A stretch of 64,000 nucleotides of DNA from Rhizopus arrhizus (GCA_024220505.1 JAKZZE010000034.1:248001-312000); one strand, 5' to 3'; counted from the stretch's first letter, positions 12,063 through 24,251 are shown. The notes: generated by a model from the sequence alone, not told the origin. Translations and numbers: made by a program.

Positions 12063-13751
12063 GAACAGTATGCTTCTTTTCTAAATTGAAAACAAGAAGA
12101 AATGTACATTAATAACATGGTTTCACTGTTAAAAATCTGAGCTTCAATATGAAAATCATTTTCATTGAAAACGTCATTATGTGAAACAATGATGATCCCT
12201 TAAACACAACACTAATTAGTTTATGGTTTTTTAAAAGATGGTAACCATGATAGTTGAATCTTGGCTTTTGATACTAATATGCTAAGCCTAGGCTGCTTTT
12301 GTATTTGTATTTGTATCCTTACAATATGACTTTTGTTCTTTATTCCTATATAACCCAAGCATTTGCATTAACATCGGGAAATGCAGATTGAGTATTCAAA
12401 TTAAAAGAACAAATTTTTTTTCATGTAGTTTTTAATCTAAAAACCATCAAATAAATGTAGAATAAACTTTTTGCGTAAATATCAGATGTAATGAAATAAG
12501 GGACCCTTATTTAATGATGTTTGTTCATTGAATTCAACTTAAAAGTAACAGATAATCGGAATGATAAATGGGTGTCACCTCAAATACCTAAAAATGAAGC
12601 AGAAATAAGGTTGCCAAGAATTTGAGCGAGCCTAAAAACATTATTCAATCAAATGAAGGCTAATTGATATGCTTACACATGTGAGAAAGGAAATGATATT
12701 TATTACTTCTTTAGCTGTTCCTTATATTTAATCTCCTTTCTGAGAATCAAGTTTATAGGATTTATAAACAGGAAATAAGATTTCTGTTTCTAGATTCGAG
12801 TGTTACAACTGAGGAAAGCATACTTCGTGCAAAAATGTTGAGTTGGGAGTAAAACATACAATCGATAGTTGTAACTTTGTACGAGGTATAGAGAGACCCT
12901 GTTTATTTCTACTTTTGCGCTTGCTATAGGCATGCCTTTTATTAACAGTCTTATTATTTGAGCTTTCATTGCATTGTTCATGATCATTAACAATTTGTAT
13001 AAAAAAATCTTGTATAATTTTATAAACATATTTATAGTCTAAAATAAATAGATTGATTATTTTTCATTTTAATAGTAAATCGATAGGTGGATATTCTTTT
13101 TTCTTTTTTATTTACTTTATTGAAGATGGCCAATATGATGTTAAATGATCAGCGAAAGTATCACAATGCTATCTAAATCGAATACCACTAAATAAAAGTA
13201 AAATATAAACCTACATGTTAAAGGCTAACATAAATTAGCTCTTGTTTTAATAAGAATCTTATTTACTTGCTATAGGTATTTGATTCACATAACAGGATTT
13301 TGGTATACTAATCAATGCATATAAATAGATCGTTGATCCTTGTACTATGTAGCTATTGTAAAAAAAAGAAGTCGATAAAAGTTCTTGATAGAATACAAAT
13401 AACCATATCCTACTATACTAGTCAAGTAACAAAGGTCGAGCTAAAAGACTTTGATGATCAAATTTATGAAAGCAGTTCTATATCTTAATGAAATCTGACT
13501 ATTATTTTATAATCTTATGCAAGCATTGGCTAACCCGTTCCATTTATATTAAGAGTTACGGAAGGCCGAGCAGCTATGGAAGGATATTACTTGCTTAATT
13601 AACTGCTGGATAGCCATAAACTAGGCTCCTCGAGTGCAGCGTAAGTACTTACTCTGGAAATGCAGGTGAATAGTTAAAATGGTTTTTTAAAGTCGCGTTA
13701 GTTTGTGTTATTTTTAGCGGGTTCGATTAATTTTAACAATCTGATGTCCAG

Positions 13752-13793
<42 letters not shown>

Positions 13794-14809
13794 CGACTTC
13801 ATTCCTTTGTCTTCTACTCTCTGATGTTTTCAAGTAAAGTAGTAAATTAAATCCATCTAGATAGCTAAATATTTAGTTCATGAGCCAAAATTGATGCTCG
13901 CTACATAGGTGTAAGGTTACTGGTCTTTCAAGGGATATTGACGTTTTAGACACTCGTCTCAGTTACTAAGTCAAGGTCTACGGGCTGTCTAAATTTGTAT
14001 CGAGGTACATCAACCCTTTATTAAAGCGATACATTCATCGGTAGAGCATCAGATTTTTTTATTGAAAAGCTTTATAAAAGCGCCTTTGTTTGCCTGTGAT
14101 CCAAACCAAACTTGGTCTGAAAAATAATCTTAGTCTTTAAGGCAGCAGATATGTGTATTCCTTTAACTTTAAAAATGTGATTTATTTCCTAACTGAATAA
14201 CTGTTAAAAGAAAAGTCGAGCAGCTATAGCTTTCAAATCAGTATACGCTTATTCTACAAGTGCTTCTTCAGCATATTTTTTTATCCAACTTTGAGGTTGT
14301 TCTATTTTTTCTTTAAAAAAAGAGGTAGGTAAGTAAATTTAATAAAATTCAACTGGTCTTTTATTTCTCTATATTTGGAAAGTTCATTAATCGTATAGAT
14401 TATTTATGAATATACAGCTAACTAAATTTACTTACAACTTCTTGTTATACAGGATGTATGGTAATTTTTTTTGTATGAGGATTTTATTCAAGTGTCGCCT
14501 TTAGACATACACTGTAAGAAAATATTTAAATAAACAGGATTTATGGAAAATTTTGTCCGTTCTGAAAAAATAAATGGGCTTTTTTTTTTTTTTTTTTTTT
14601 TTTTTGTAAAAGGAGGATTACAAATGACGGTTACCTAAAAATAAATGGTGCTATCTGATAAATGTTTGGCAGTTTGCTAGCAAATAATTATCGCTCTTAA
14701 AATTTTAATTTGTCTTTTTGGGCCAAGTCAAACTGGCGTTACTGAGAGATTAGTGTTGGCTATGATGTAAAGGTTTTATTTCTTTCCTTTCGCTCTAACA
14801 ATTGAATAA
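12063..14809. other. intergenic, no gene recognised
   Basis: AT-rich DNA with long T runs (about 13757-13791 and 14580-14606). The minus frame 12790-13029 has a weak helix-turn-helix look (KAQIIRLLIKGMPIASAKVE) and could be a transposase scrap, but nothing around it supports that. The sequence TATACAGGATGTAT at 14446-14459 recurs in direct orientation at 16479-16492, bracketing the transposase/Fanzor relic. Confidence 0.4.
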
Positions 14810-15537
14810 CATGGCAAAAAATACATTTTTTTATGAAGACGGACACAATAATGTCTACAATAAGGATGGAGAGAGAGTCTTGGATCAGATGGAAGGTGTA
14901 TAAACCGAAATCAGTGATCCAAACGTAGTACTCGAAACCATAACGAGCCAAAAGTCCTATTTGAGTCTCAAACCAGCAGAGAAAGAAACTACTGTAAAAG
15001 ATTCAACAAAAAAGGATATAAAAGTGGTCAAGAAAGCAGTGTCTACAAAGACTACAACGACCAAACCAGAGCGATATTTATTGACTGAATGATCGAGGGT
15101 CCTACGGAAAGAGGAAAGATGAGTTTGCATGCAAAGGATCTTGGAATCAATTTTCGTACTGCTATGCGCTGATGGAAACACTATCAAGAAACTGGGAAGA
15201 TTGCTTACAAAAAGTTGCAAAGGAATCCCGGCCGACCCAAACTTACTTACTACTGAGCATGAGCAGCACATTCAACAAATAGTAGAAAATGACTCACAGC
15301 TTTGTGCTGATATTATTGATTCTCGGAAATCGCAGTTTGAGGACTTGAAGATTTCATAGTCTCAAATGAACCACCACTTGAGAAACAACATGTTCATTTC
15401 AATAAAGAAGCCAACCTTTGACCCTATGACAAGAAACTCTGACAATAACTTGCAAACGAGATACGAGTGGCTCATGAAATGGAAAGGCTCGGATCCGGGT
15501 TACGCTAAGAACTGCGTTTTTGTTGATGAGGCTGCAC
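14810..15537 (+). pseudogene. IS630/Tc1-like transposase, N-terminal part only
   Basis: From an ATG at 14810 the frame gives a short acidic N-terminus, then after stops and shifts a helix-turn-helix region (AKDLGINFRTAMRWWKHYQE, about 15127-15185; GRPKLT after it) and the segment leading to the catalytic core (RYEWLMKWKG...YAKNCVFVDEA, about 15451-15537). FVDEA corresponds to the first catalytic Asp box of these transposases. Everything after that box, including the other two acidic residues, is missing and replaced in frame by a nuclease-like sequence. There are internal stops near 14900 and 15090. Confidence 0.72.
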
Positions 15538-16310
15538 TGATGACAGCCAAAAAAAAACAAAAAAAAAGAAAGAAAGCTCGCAGGAGGCAAAGAGCAGGCG
15601 ACATTATTATTGAAGAGCCTACTATAGAGTACGTTGATGTGGAGAAGAGTACTGCCATCGAGAACAACAAGTCAGTAGCAAAAGATACAACTACAAAGCA
15701 ATTGCGAAAAGACTATCAGTACAGCATTAGTAAAGCTACAACTTTTACCTTTTCGAAATTGAAGTTTTCAAGTAAACTCTTCCTTGACCAGAATGTTCAA
15801 AAATTGGTGCGTAGCTTAAAAGCAAAATTTGGTCAAGATGCTGTCTTAGTTTTTGGAGATCGGTCCGCCTCTAATGTCAAGTATTAAGAACCGATAAGAA
15901 GCAAGAGGTTAATCAGGATGTTAAAGAAGAACGAGTTTGTTGACTACTTAATCAATGAATACAAAACATCTTCCCATTGCCCAACCTGTGAAAATGAATT
16001 AGAAAAATTCAAAACCGTGCCAAACCCTCGCCCTTACCAACAGAAAAAGAAATCAGACATGCTATGCAATGGTTTTCTGAGGTAATCCAAAGAAGAAGAA
16101 GAAAAAAAAAACCAGACTAATTCTTGATAACTAATGCAGTATTAGGTGTAAGAGCCTCTCATGTCTTAAACAAAAAACCACAGAAATAAAAAGAAGACTT
16201 TGGAATCGCGATCAAGCAGCCGTATTGAATTTTCTCAAGGCCATAAGTAGTTTGAGAAAGACTGGCGAGCACCCTAGCCATTTCACCAGAAAATATCCTT
16301 TAGGCTAATC
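15538..16310 (+). pseudogene. Fanzor/TnpB-like RuvC nuclease, C-terminal relic
   Basis: The region continues the frame of the transposase part. It holds a Lys/Arg-rich linker (KKKQKKRKKARRRQR), VLVFGDRSASNVKY, a LINEYKTSSHCPTCENE segment that matches the Y-T-S-x-x-C-x-x-C entry to the TnpB/Fanzor zinc ribbon, and RLWNRDQAAVLNFLKAI (about 16203-16253), which matches the RuvC-III box NRDxAA. In TnpB-type enzymes the RuvC fold cuts DNA under RNA guidance. Stops at 15885-15887 and near 16080 and a shift before the last box make it inactive. The N-terminal half of a Fanzor was not found. No guide RNA could be identified. Confidence 0.65.
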
Positions 16311-16611
16311 ATCTTTAAGTAGAACAAAAGTAGGAAAATCACAAAAAATTCTCCAACAAGATTATTCCTTTGGCCATCTAATACAGGTATTGCATTAAAA
16401 CAAATACAAAGCGACAGCAATAGTTTTTTGCTAAACGAAGTTTATTTTCTTCAAACCGACAAAATTTACTAGTCCCACTATACAGGATGTATATTAATGC
16501 AAAATGGAAATATACACGTGATTTAAATTCAGTATTGTATAACGTTGTATGTCATCATTACAAAATTCATTTTTATACTCTTTTTTTTTGGATTTTTTAT
16601 TCTAATTGAAC

Positions 16612-17012
16612 ATGTCATTCAGACCACCTCGTTCATTACCTATTCTTACACTGTTTCATAATGTAAGGTCAAATAATTCAAAGGCAGCCTTAGCCATGTT
16701 ACAGAATAAACAAAAAATCTGGATGGAGAAGAAAAATATCGCATAGATGTGATGGATGAGTTTAAACAACCACCAACAGATACACAATTAAAACAAGTAG
16801 CCATTTTTTTAAAAAGTAAAACACCTTGGAAGGATATGCTGTTACCAGACGTTAGTAAAGAAATTACAAATCCTCATGACGCTTTCAAAATGGTTCAAGA
16901 TAAACCACAATTACTTCAGTGTCCTATTGTAGTTGATTGGGAAAGAGGAAAGGCAGCTATTGGCATAAAGGATTTGACAGAAATAGAAAAGTTAATTGAT
17001 GAAAGAAAATAA
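16612..17012 (+). pseudogene. Fmp46-like thioredoxin-fold redox protein, frameshifted
   Basis: The frame starts MSFRPPRSLPILTLFHN and, after one shift, ends CPIVVDWERGKAAIGIKDLTEIEKLIDERK. This is the layout of the small mitochondrial fungal Fmp46 / DUF1687 family, whose members end in a VDWE...G block. The two halves are in different frames: one extra A in the run at 16712-16717 would join NKQK to the DGEEKYRIDVMDEF half. It may be a real one-base loss or a base-calling error in a homopolymer. No splice sites explain it. The intact protein would have about 133 residues. The CxxC of true thioredoxins is not present, as is normal for this family. Confidence 0.65.
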
Positions 17013-17058
17013 ATAGAATAATACATGTTACATTATTTTTGTTATTATTATTTACAAT

Positions 17059-18605
17059 CTATTTGAATAAATGACATTTTTTTTTCTTTTTTGTTTCGTT
17101 GCGTTTTTCATCAAGGGGTGTAAGTAGGATGACATTACAGTCTTCTTTTACTTGTGGACTTGGCTCGATTAAGAGATGATGAGCATGTGAAATTTCTGGA
17201 TGATCCATAGTACATACAGGAATGCTCCTTACCCAATCATCATTTATGATATCTTCTAAAGAACACCTCTGAGAAGGGTTAGGGCTTAACATACGTTCAA
17301 TAATAGGCCTTGATTCATGTGGAAGTGATTTAAATAATTTCACTGCGCCTTGAGTTGAAGGGTTAACAAAACTTCTGTATGCTTGATCTTTTTCAGGATG
17401 AGGTAGATTCCAGGGAAACCGACGAATGTGCATGCAAATAAAGATAATTGCACAAGACCATAGGTCAGTTAGTCGCGCATCATATTCTAGCTCGGTGAGT
17501 TGTTCAGGGGCAATATAAGGATCTGAACCACAGGGGCCTTGACTCATGTGTACTTTACTATCAAAAGGATATTTGTTGACAACAGCGCAACCAAAGTCAA
17601 TAATTTTAACAATACCACGCTCATCCAAGACCATATTATCTAACTTGAGGTCTCTATGAGCCAATCCCATTTGATGCATATAGTGAACACCACTTAATAA
17701 CTGGCGCCAACAACAAGCAATTTCTTCACAAGACATTTGACCACTCATCACAATATTAAACAGGTCATTGGGAGCAAACTCCATAATTTCATAAAACGTT
17801 TGGCCATCTTTAATGATGTCGAACGTCTCGATGATATTCGGGTGGTGTAGCGCAGACCCAATACAGAACTCAGCAGTGACTTTCTTGACGTACTCTTTTT
17901 CGGATTCATTTAAACTTCGTTTTCTGAATTGCTTGACTGCAAATACCTTTTGATCTGTACTATGTCTAATTAGTCGTACAGATCCACCAGCACCTTTACC
18001 CACAAATTGACCTAGAAAGTAAATGATTAGCTTTTCTAATAATAAAATAAATATCACTTCTTACCCCATTTGCCATATTTTACTTCTAAATCTTTGTTAA
18101 ATTCATTCGCAAATGCAATATTACCGCAATTACTTTGACCAGCAACAAATAATTTTTTGCTTTTATCTCCTTTGAGAAATTTTTTGAAGTTATTAAAGGG
18201 GGTGTTTTTCTTTTCTGAACGATGGAAATGGGTGCGCTGATATCTTTTGTTGTATTCTGGCTTATTGAATATAAATTGAGATGGTGTACTTAATTTGCAG
18301 GAAAGTGAGTCCGTACTGTGATTATAGTTTTCATCATCAGTCGATCTATCTGTTTTTAAATTTAAGCATGATCTGTAACCCACTCGCTGCTCATTGTTGC
18401 TGTGATGAGAAAATAAGGAGGAGGGAGTATGTGTAGTTGCAGATGAGAAAGAGCTTATATCATAAAGTGTATGTTCATGATGGGGTATTAATAGTGGTGT
18501 ACTTGGTAAGGGAGCATCAAGCATGCTGCTATATTGAGCTATCTTTCCTGGTGAATTGAAATCAGTGTTTTGTAATTCTTTTGAAATTTGATGAATATCT
18601 ATCAT
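17059..18605 (-). CDS. HAL4/SAT4-type Ser/Thr protein kinase
   Basis: Two exons (18605-18065 and 18011-17059; intron 54 nt) give 497 residues. The first 180 are low-complexity and Ser-rich; residues about 180-445 form a kinase domain. Visible are the Gly-rich loop ([11 protein letters not shown]), the Lys (FAVKQFRKR), the catalytic loop [11 protein letters not shown] as IDFGCAVV, and APE as IAPEQL. The [11 protein letters not shown] and [17 protein letters not shown] features resemble the fungus-specific HAL/NPR1 group, which controls ion and nutrient transporters at the plasma membrane. Reading without the splice would put a false Met in the intron. The Lys-rich C-terminus is family-typical. 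Which member of the group it is cannot be said. Confidence 0.88.
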
Positions 18606-21189
18606 AAGTCTTGTTTAAAAAAGGAAAAAAAAAAAGATACTTTTAAATCTTCGCTTTATATTTATTTGTATTTATAGTTCAAGAGACATACGCGTTTTCA
18701 TTTCTAAATAAGGAATAAGAATCAAAGTAAATCTAAGAATTTGATGTACCGCTTTTAATTACATGGTTTTGTTATTAATAAACTTGTATAGTTTCAGATT
18801 CTTTTTTCAATTTAATCTACACAGAAATCGTTTTACAGACCTTTTCTTGTTAGAAAATTCTATTTTGTAATTAATAAAATTTAAAGCTACGAATAGCTTT
18901 GTTCACCTTTTATTTCCTATTCCGTCCATTTATGTCCTCCCTCTTTTTTTTTTTTTGGCAGTTGTGTGTTTAAAAAAAAAAAAAAAAAAATAGCATGAAT
19001 CCAATCAAATTAGCAAGGATATTATGATTATAATTTATTTTCCAACCATGCTGTTCGTATAATTCATAGTGTAACGAACTGAAAGATACCTATAGATAGA
19101 TATACTCATGTATGTATTTATATTTGATAGACAAAACACTCATAAAAAAATGTATGTATTTCGATCACAATTTTATAGGAATAACTTAAAAGCGTTAAAC
19201 TGTTCTTCTAACGTCTTAATTCCCCCGGTAAATTTGAATTTGACTAAGCCTTGAGTTCTGATATTTCTTTCAGCTCTCTCCTTGTAAAAGCGTTTTAGAT
19301 AAGAAAGATGTCGTTAATATTCAAAATAAACGAATACAACAAACTAGTACATAAAGGAGTAAGATAAAAATTTTCTGTAATTAATTGTTATTATTTAATG
19401 TTAACCTTTTTTTTTTCAGGTAAAATGCTATATTTAGATATTGCTTTTTCTAACACTTTTTCTGTTGATAGCACCCATATTTTTGACTTCTCTACGTTTG
19501 AAAATCTTTTTAAAAGATTCGGTGATATACTTTTTAAATTTTAAAGATTTTGCGATGATTAAGTGTTATGCAAAAATCTAATTTGTGGTCACGAAATTTC
19601 TTACGTGTTTGTAGACTTAGATGAGTTTTGTTGATAGTGACCACCAGGCCGTGTTAAGTGAATCGGTACTGTTAAAATAGATTAAACTTTTGAGGTTTAA
19701 GAAAGGCTTACAGTGAAGATCATTGACTTTCATTGAACTTCAATATTTAGTAAAGAGCATCGACTGAAGATTTTCAATTGAATGCTTGGTAATTTTATTA
19801 GTCTATAAAATAAAGATAAAAAGATATAGGATTTTAAAGTGAGAAAAGAAAAATAAGAATAAGATACGAGTATATTTATATGTTTTTGGTTTCAAGTATA
19901 ATAAAAATTTCACTGCCTGTCTTTCAGTAAAACAGTAAGCTTCTTTTCTTCCAAATTAAAAACTATTAGCTATAATCAGATATTAATATAGTCAAAATTG
20001 GATGATCAAGACCTATTTGCGTAAACAGCCTTCAATATTTAAAAAGAAAAAAAAAATGCTTTTAAAGGGTAAACCGTTATGAAAAAATTAAAATGGTAAT
20101 TGACTACTTGACAGATTGCAATTTAAAGATCAGTAGGATGGTTATTGGGTATGTATTCTTATGTATCATGTACTGCTGTATCATTTTAGGTTTTGATGGA
20201 ACACTCAATTTCTTTTTGATAGAATGTCAAAAGTCGAGGGTTAGAAATTATGTCAAGCGTGCAATCAAACCAGTCTTGAGTAACGACAGGAGTATTTAAA
20301 TTGTATAGAACTCTTAAGAATACATTATTAATATGAATTTTGTTTTTTACTTACTTTGAAGTTATTAGCTTTTATTATCTTAGCCCATTTACTTGAGATA
20401 CTCTTTTTAGCTGATTCTTTGATTAGATCTTCTTGCCTTCATTCGTTTCCGTAACTTCCGTTTTTGCAAAGAGAGAAGCGATCTCAAAGTTCTCACCAGA
20501 TTCTTTTACCATCTCCTTCAAAACATTGCGAATTTAATCGTCATTGTACCTGATTTAAACAGTGAAGAAACAAGAAAAAATCCCCCAATAGTATCTATAG
20601 TATATTTTATGACATTTCTTTTGTTTTTTAAAATTATGTTGGTTGAAGTTATTTAGAAAAAGCTTTTATTTATTAAGGTCCAAGAGAGCGCATATAAATA
20701 AGTTATCCGCCCGGATCAGATCAGCCTGTCAGATAAAAGGACGAAGAAAAGACCGTTTGCAAGAATAAGGGTAAAAGTAGCAAAAAAAAAAAGGGCTGAG
20801 GAGATACCTAATATCAGAGGAATCGACTAAACCATTCAGCCAGTGTTTAACCAGAGAGATACTGAGTAAATATGGGGGTATAGTGACATAATTGATCTTG
20901 CTCAAGAAATATAGAGCCAATGATTGGCTATCGATATATCCAGGAGATCGCTGTATTCGAGGAGGTAAAAATGTGCATTGGAAACATGTCTAAAAGAAAT
21001 GACAAACGATCTGAGATTATTTCCAGTATACAGAGACGCTGATGCATATCCAGGTAGTAAATAGCATGTCTTTTGGAAAGGATATGAACAGAGGTATGGT
21101 AGGCAGGGTTTAGGTAGATTTTACTTTTGAGGTTAGCGAATTTTTTGAAATAAAAAGTTAATCAATAATCTGTTAGAATAGTATGTGCC
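18606..21189. other. AT-rich intergenic region
   Basis: No gene is supported. Homopolymer runs occur near 18945 and 18973. The minus-strand stretch about 20725-20990 reads QSLALYFLSKINYV...SLVKHWLNGLVDSSDIRYLL in one frame, which is reminiscent of the connector region of Mucorales LINEs, but it is too short to be certain. The remaining frames are AT-driven. Confidence 0.35.
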
Positions 21190-21580
21190 TTCTCCCAGAA
21201 CATGTCATTTCCATCCTTCACAGACACTTACAAAGCTCTATTCTATTCATTGTCTCAATATGCACCATCGACTACAATCACCTGAAACAATATTTGATCC
21301 TCTGTCCTTCCTTTTGAACAATTACTTAACCGAATACCATATTCCTTTCAAGTAATCCTTCCTTGATTTCTTCGATGGCCTACTATCTGCACCATCCTCC
21401 ATGAGCTCGACTATCTATGTCACGAAAAAAAAAAAAATTCTCCCTTCACTGCCACCTCGTCTTGGGCAAAACTCCTCTATTGGCTTCCCACTTTCTGTCG
21501 CTAGTGTTCCTTACACTTATTTCCGGTTCTTTCCAAGCATTTTTTCCCTTGATCCCATAAGTATTTTAGCTTCTACTCAT
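21190..21580 (+). mobile_element. LINE 3'-end fragment, decayed
   Basis: The plus strand here matches, with many changes, the LINE 3' end found on the minus strand at 23598-24137. Shared blocks run from CATTGTCTC..ATGCACC through CTTGGGCAAA.ACTC to CATTTTT.CCCTTGATCCCA. In coding terms it is the C-terminal zinc-knuckle and tail region after the reverse transcriptase. Stops and an A run (about 21426) break it. The 5' part is absent. Confidence 0.65.
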
Positions 21581-22153
21581 TTCTTGATTTGACCTGTGCA
21601 AAAACGTTGAAAAATAAATCATCATGCACCCATTTGTGGTTTAATTCTATTTGTAAATAAAGTAAATGGTTAAATGTATGCTTTTTCCGTATGTGAAAGA
21701 TTCTATTGAAACTATGGTCTTTCCTTGATGGTGAATAACTTTTACCAAAATACATGAGTATTGAAATTGTCGAGCAAATTTTTTTAGAATACAACTTTAT
21801 TTCATTACAAATAGTCAAGCATAACTATATTTTAAACAAATCATATAATAAAGATTTTAATAGAATATAGAGCATGTAGCTTGGTGTAATAACCATATTC
21901 TATGACAAATAAATAAAAATGTTTTTTATTCTCATCATATATTTGAGGTGAAGTTGAAAAGAGCTCATTAAATCCAGAACAATATTTTATAAATATTCAG
22001 AAATGATGATGCATTGTATGCGTATGATATAATAAGTACACACATTCAATGCTTACTAATGATAGCAGCATTAAACAGATTGGGATTATATATCGTTCTT
22101 TTCTGTAAAAAAATATCAATTCACGGTCGAACAAGTCTCCCGAGAATTGTTTG

Positions 22154-22366
22154 AGGCCGTCGGAAACAAATTAGGAAGGTTACTTCCCTCCCCTCTTTAG
22201 TTTTCTATTTTATTATTAATCCCTTTTTCCCACCCCTCACTTTCGTCGAGCTCAAAGATTATAGAAATATTATTTAGATCAGTAAAACTTTATATCTTTT
22301 TCGCTAAAAATTAATAAAAAGAAGATTCTAGCAATAGTAACCTTCCTAATTTGTTTCCTCAGGCCT
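22154..22366. repeat. MITE-like element with 31-bp terminal inverted repeats
   Basis: The ends 22154-22184 and 22336-22366 are inverted copies built around GGAAACAAATTAGGAAGG; only the four bases after AGGCC differ. The 213-bp unit has no coding capacity. This is the size and form of a non-autonomous DNA transposon. No second copy is in the window and no clear target duplication is visible. Confidence 0.65.
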
Positions 22367-22445
22367 AAATATCAAATAAAAATATACTTTACACTTTAGC
22401 CAATCATGTTAAGGGTATTGCAAAGAAAAGATCTTTCGCCGAAAG

Positions 22446-22759
22446 TCATGTACAGCTGAAGAAATTAGGTTAGGCCACTTGAAAATATTTGGGACATTTC
22501 TTGAAAATGGGACACTCGATTAAAAGTAACAACAAAATGAAGGTTTTATTTTCATGATACTATACTATAACAGAACTAATAAATACATGGTTCATTTCGA
22601 TTTTGATAAAATATCTTTGAGGAAGTAGAGTGCGAATAGTAAAAGGGCCAAGAACAATTATCCTTATTGGCCTTCTTTTGTTCAGCATGTAGGATTGAGC
22701 AACAACAGACAGTACTTGATCATCATTAATAATGTCATAGGTCATATGTAGTGAAAAAA
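22446..22759 (+). repeat. left arm of a 314-bp inverted repeat pair
   Basis: These 314 bases are the reverse complement of 26340-26653, with the same length and no gap; the open stretch common to both arms translates identically. Together they bracket 3.6 kb that holds the broken PD-(D/E)XK-like gene. They may be the long terminal inverted repeats of a 4.2-kb element. The peptide in the arm (HMTYDIINDDQVLSVV) has no known domain. Confidence 0.85.
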
Positions 22760-23597
22760 ATAATAATGATAATTTTAATACTATAAGCATAAACATGATA
22801 GAAAACGGCTACTTATTGTTGACGACAACTTGTTTTTAAAACATGTAAAAGATTACACAAATTGTCTACAAATCCAATGAGCTGGGGAAGCTCTGCCAAA
22901 TTTTTTGGTGTGTTTAAATGATCTATTTCAGTCATCGTGTAAAAACCTTCGCTTTGCTTCTTGGTCAAATAGAAAGAAATAGATGCACCTATTAATTTTC
23001 ATTATTAGTGAATAACCTAACCTATTTGTGTATTCTATAACTTACCAACAATTTGAACACATAACACTCCAAGGAGGTGATTTTGATCAATTGCATTTCT
23101 TGAAAACATACCCAGTTTGTAAAGGTCCTTGTTCAATTTAGTTTTATTGTTTCGGTACTTCTCTTCTTTGACTTCAATGAAGCCCAAATTTATATTTTCA
23201 TATGTCTTTAATGTTATACAACCGTCAGGTCGATTGTTGAAGCAGTTGAATTCATCTTTTTTAAATTCTTCTGTTTGGGTGTCTGTCCAACGGAGATAAC
23301 GATTTTCTGCTCTGTCTTCGAAGAGCGGTTGAAGAAAAGGTTGAATTAACCGTGTGATTAATTCTCGTTCTTTTGCTTCAAAAGAGTCATTAGGAAGTTG
23401 TTCAATTAGGGATTTAAAGCAAAAGATGATCTTGTTTTGATAACTGTTGTCTTCTCCATCAATTAAATTTAAAAGCTGTTGTGTTGCTTTTAGCGTTGTA
23501 ATTTTTTGAGTAATACATTGTTGAACAATTTCTAATAATTGGACAAGTGTGTTCCTGGAAAATTTTTGACTGTGTAATCCAATTTGTTCATAAGTAC

Positions 23598-24137
23598 GAT
23601 TAAACAAATTTTTTTTTATTTATAAATAATTAAACCTCTATTGGGCGCACGATTGTAATATTACATCTTTTCCGCCCGAGGCAGTTCATAAAGGAAGGAT
23701 AGTGGTGACTAAAAAACCCTTTTGGGATCAAGGGTAAAAATGCTTTGGAAAAAATGAATGGGATCAAGTGTAAAACACACTAGTGAGAAGGAGAAGAGGG
23801 TAGCCATTCTAAGAGTCTTTGCCCAAGGTGAGTGGGCGGAGTAGGTGGGATCTTATCGTGATATAGGTAATCGAGTTCATATAGGATTCTGCATATAGTT
23901 GGCCAGCGAATGGTCCACGAGAGTATTGTGTTAGGAGAGCGAGGTTTCTTGGTAGGTAGCATATTTAAAAGGAAGGACAATGGGTCAGAGATGGTTTCGG
24001 GCATCATGAGTCTACGGTGCATCTGGAGACAATGAATGGTATGGGCTTTTGTGAAGGATTGGTCAGGGTGTCGAGGGCAGGATTTGTATCGACCACCAGG
24101 GAGCCAGCCAAGACGCCAACGTATGCAACGACTTCTT
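23598..24137 (-). mobile_element. 5'-truncated LINE insertion with target duplication
   Basis: The minus strand reads RWRLGWLPGGRYKSCPRHPD, then MHRRLMMPETISDPLSFLLN and RWPTICRILYELDYL: the C-terminal zinc-knuckle tail of a Mucorales non-LTR element. The + strand copy TTTGTTCATAAGTAC stands directly on both sides (23583-23597 and 24138-24152), a 15-bp target duplication. The 3' end carries an A-rich tail (seen as T-rich plus strand at 23609-23620). Only the last 540 bp were inserted. Confidence 0.85.
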
Positions 24138-24151
24138 TTTGTTCATAAGTA

Positions 24152-24251
24152 CACTATTTTCAGAAATTAAAGTCGCCATGACTTGTCGCGATTACATATA
24201 AATTGTATTATAAAACTTTACAAAATGCGACTTTAATTTCTGGAAATAGTA
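24152..24251. repeat. 100-bp MITE, copy 1
   Basis: Terminal inverted repeats of about 25 bp built on ACTATTTTCAGAAATTAAAG, ends flanked by TA (24150-24151 and 24252-24253). It has no coding capacity of its own but supplies the last residues and the stop at 24208 to the truncated upstream piece of the nuclease-like gene. A second copy lies at 58144-58241. Confidence 0.85.

Noticed and set aside
12790..13029. Minus-strand frame with a helix-turn-helix look
   Set aside because: Only one weak motif, no catalytic part and no terminal repeats around it; AT-rich frames give such patterns by chance.
14025..14075. TCGGTAGAGCATCAGA followed by a T run, like the D-arm and anticodon stem of a tRNA-Lys
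   Set aside because: The acceptor stem does not pair and no T-arm box lies at the right distance; at best it is a fragment of a tRNA-derived repeat.
16665..16696. A GTAAGG...TTAG intron in the Fmp46-like gene
   Set aside because: It would be only 32 nt, removes conserved residues and does not repair the frameshift.
18006..18057. Met at 18057 as a separate kinase start
   Set aside because: The first residues come from the intron; splicing at 18064/18012 joins the kinase domain to the upstream exon in frame.
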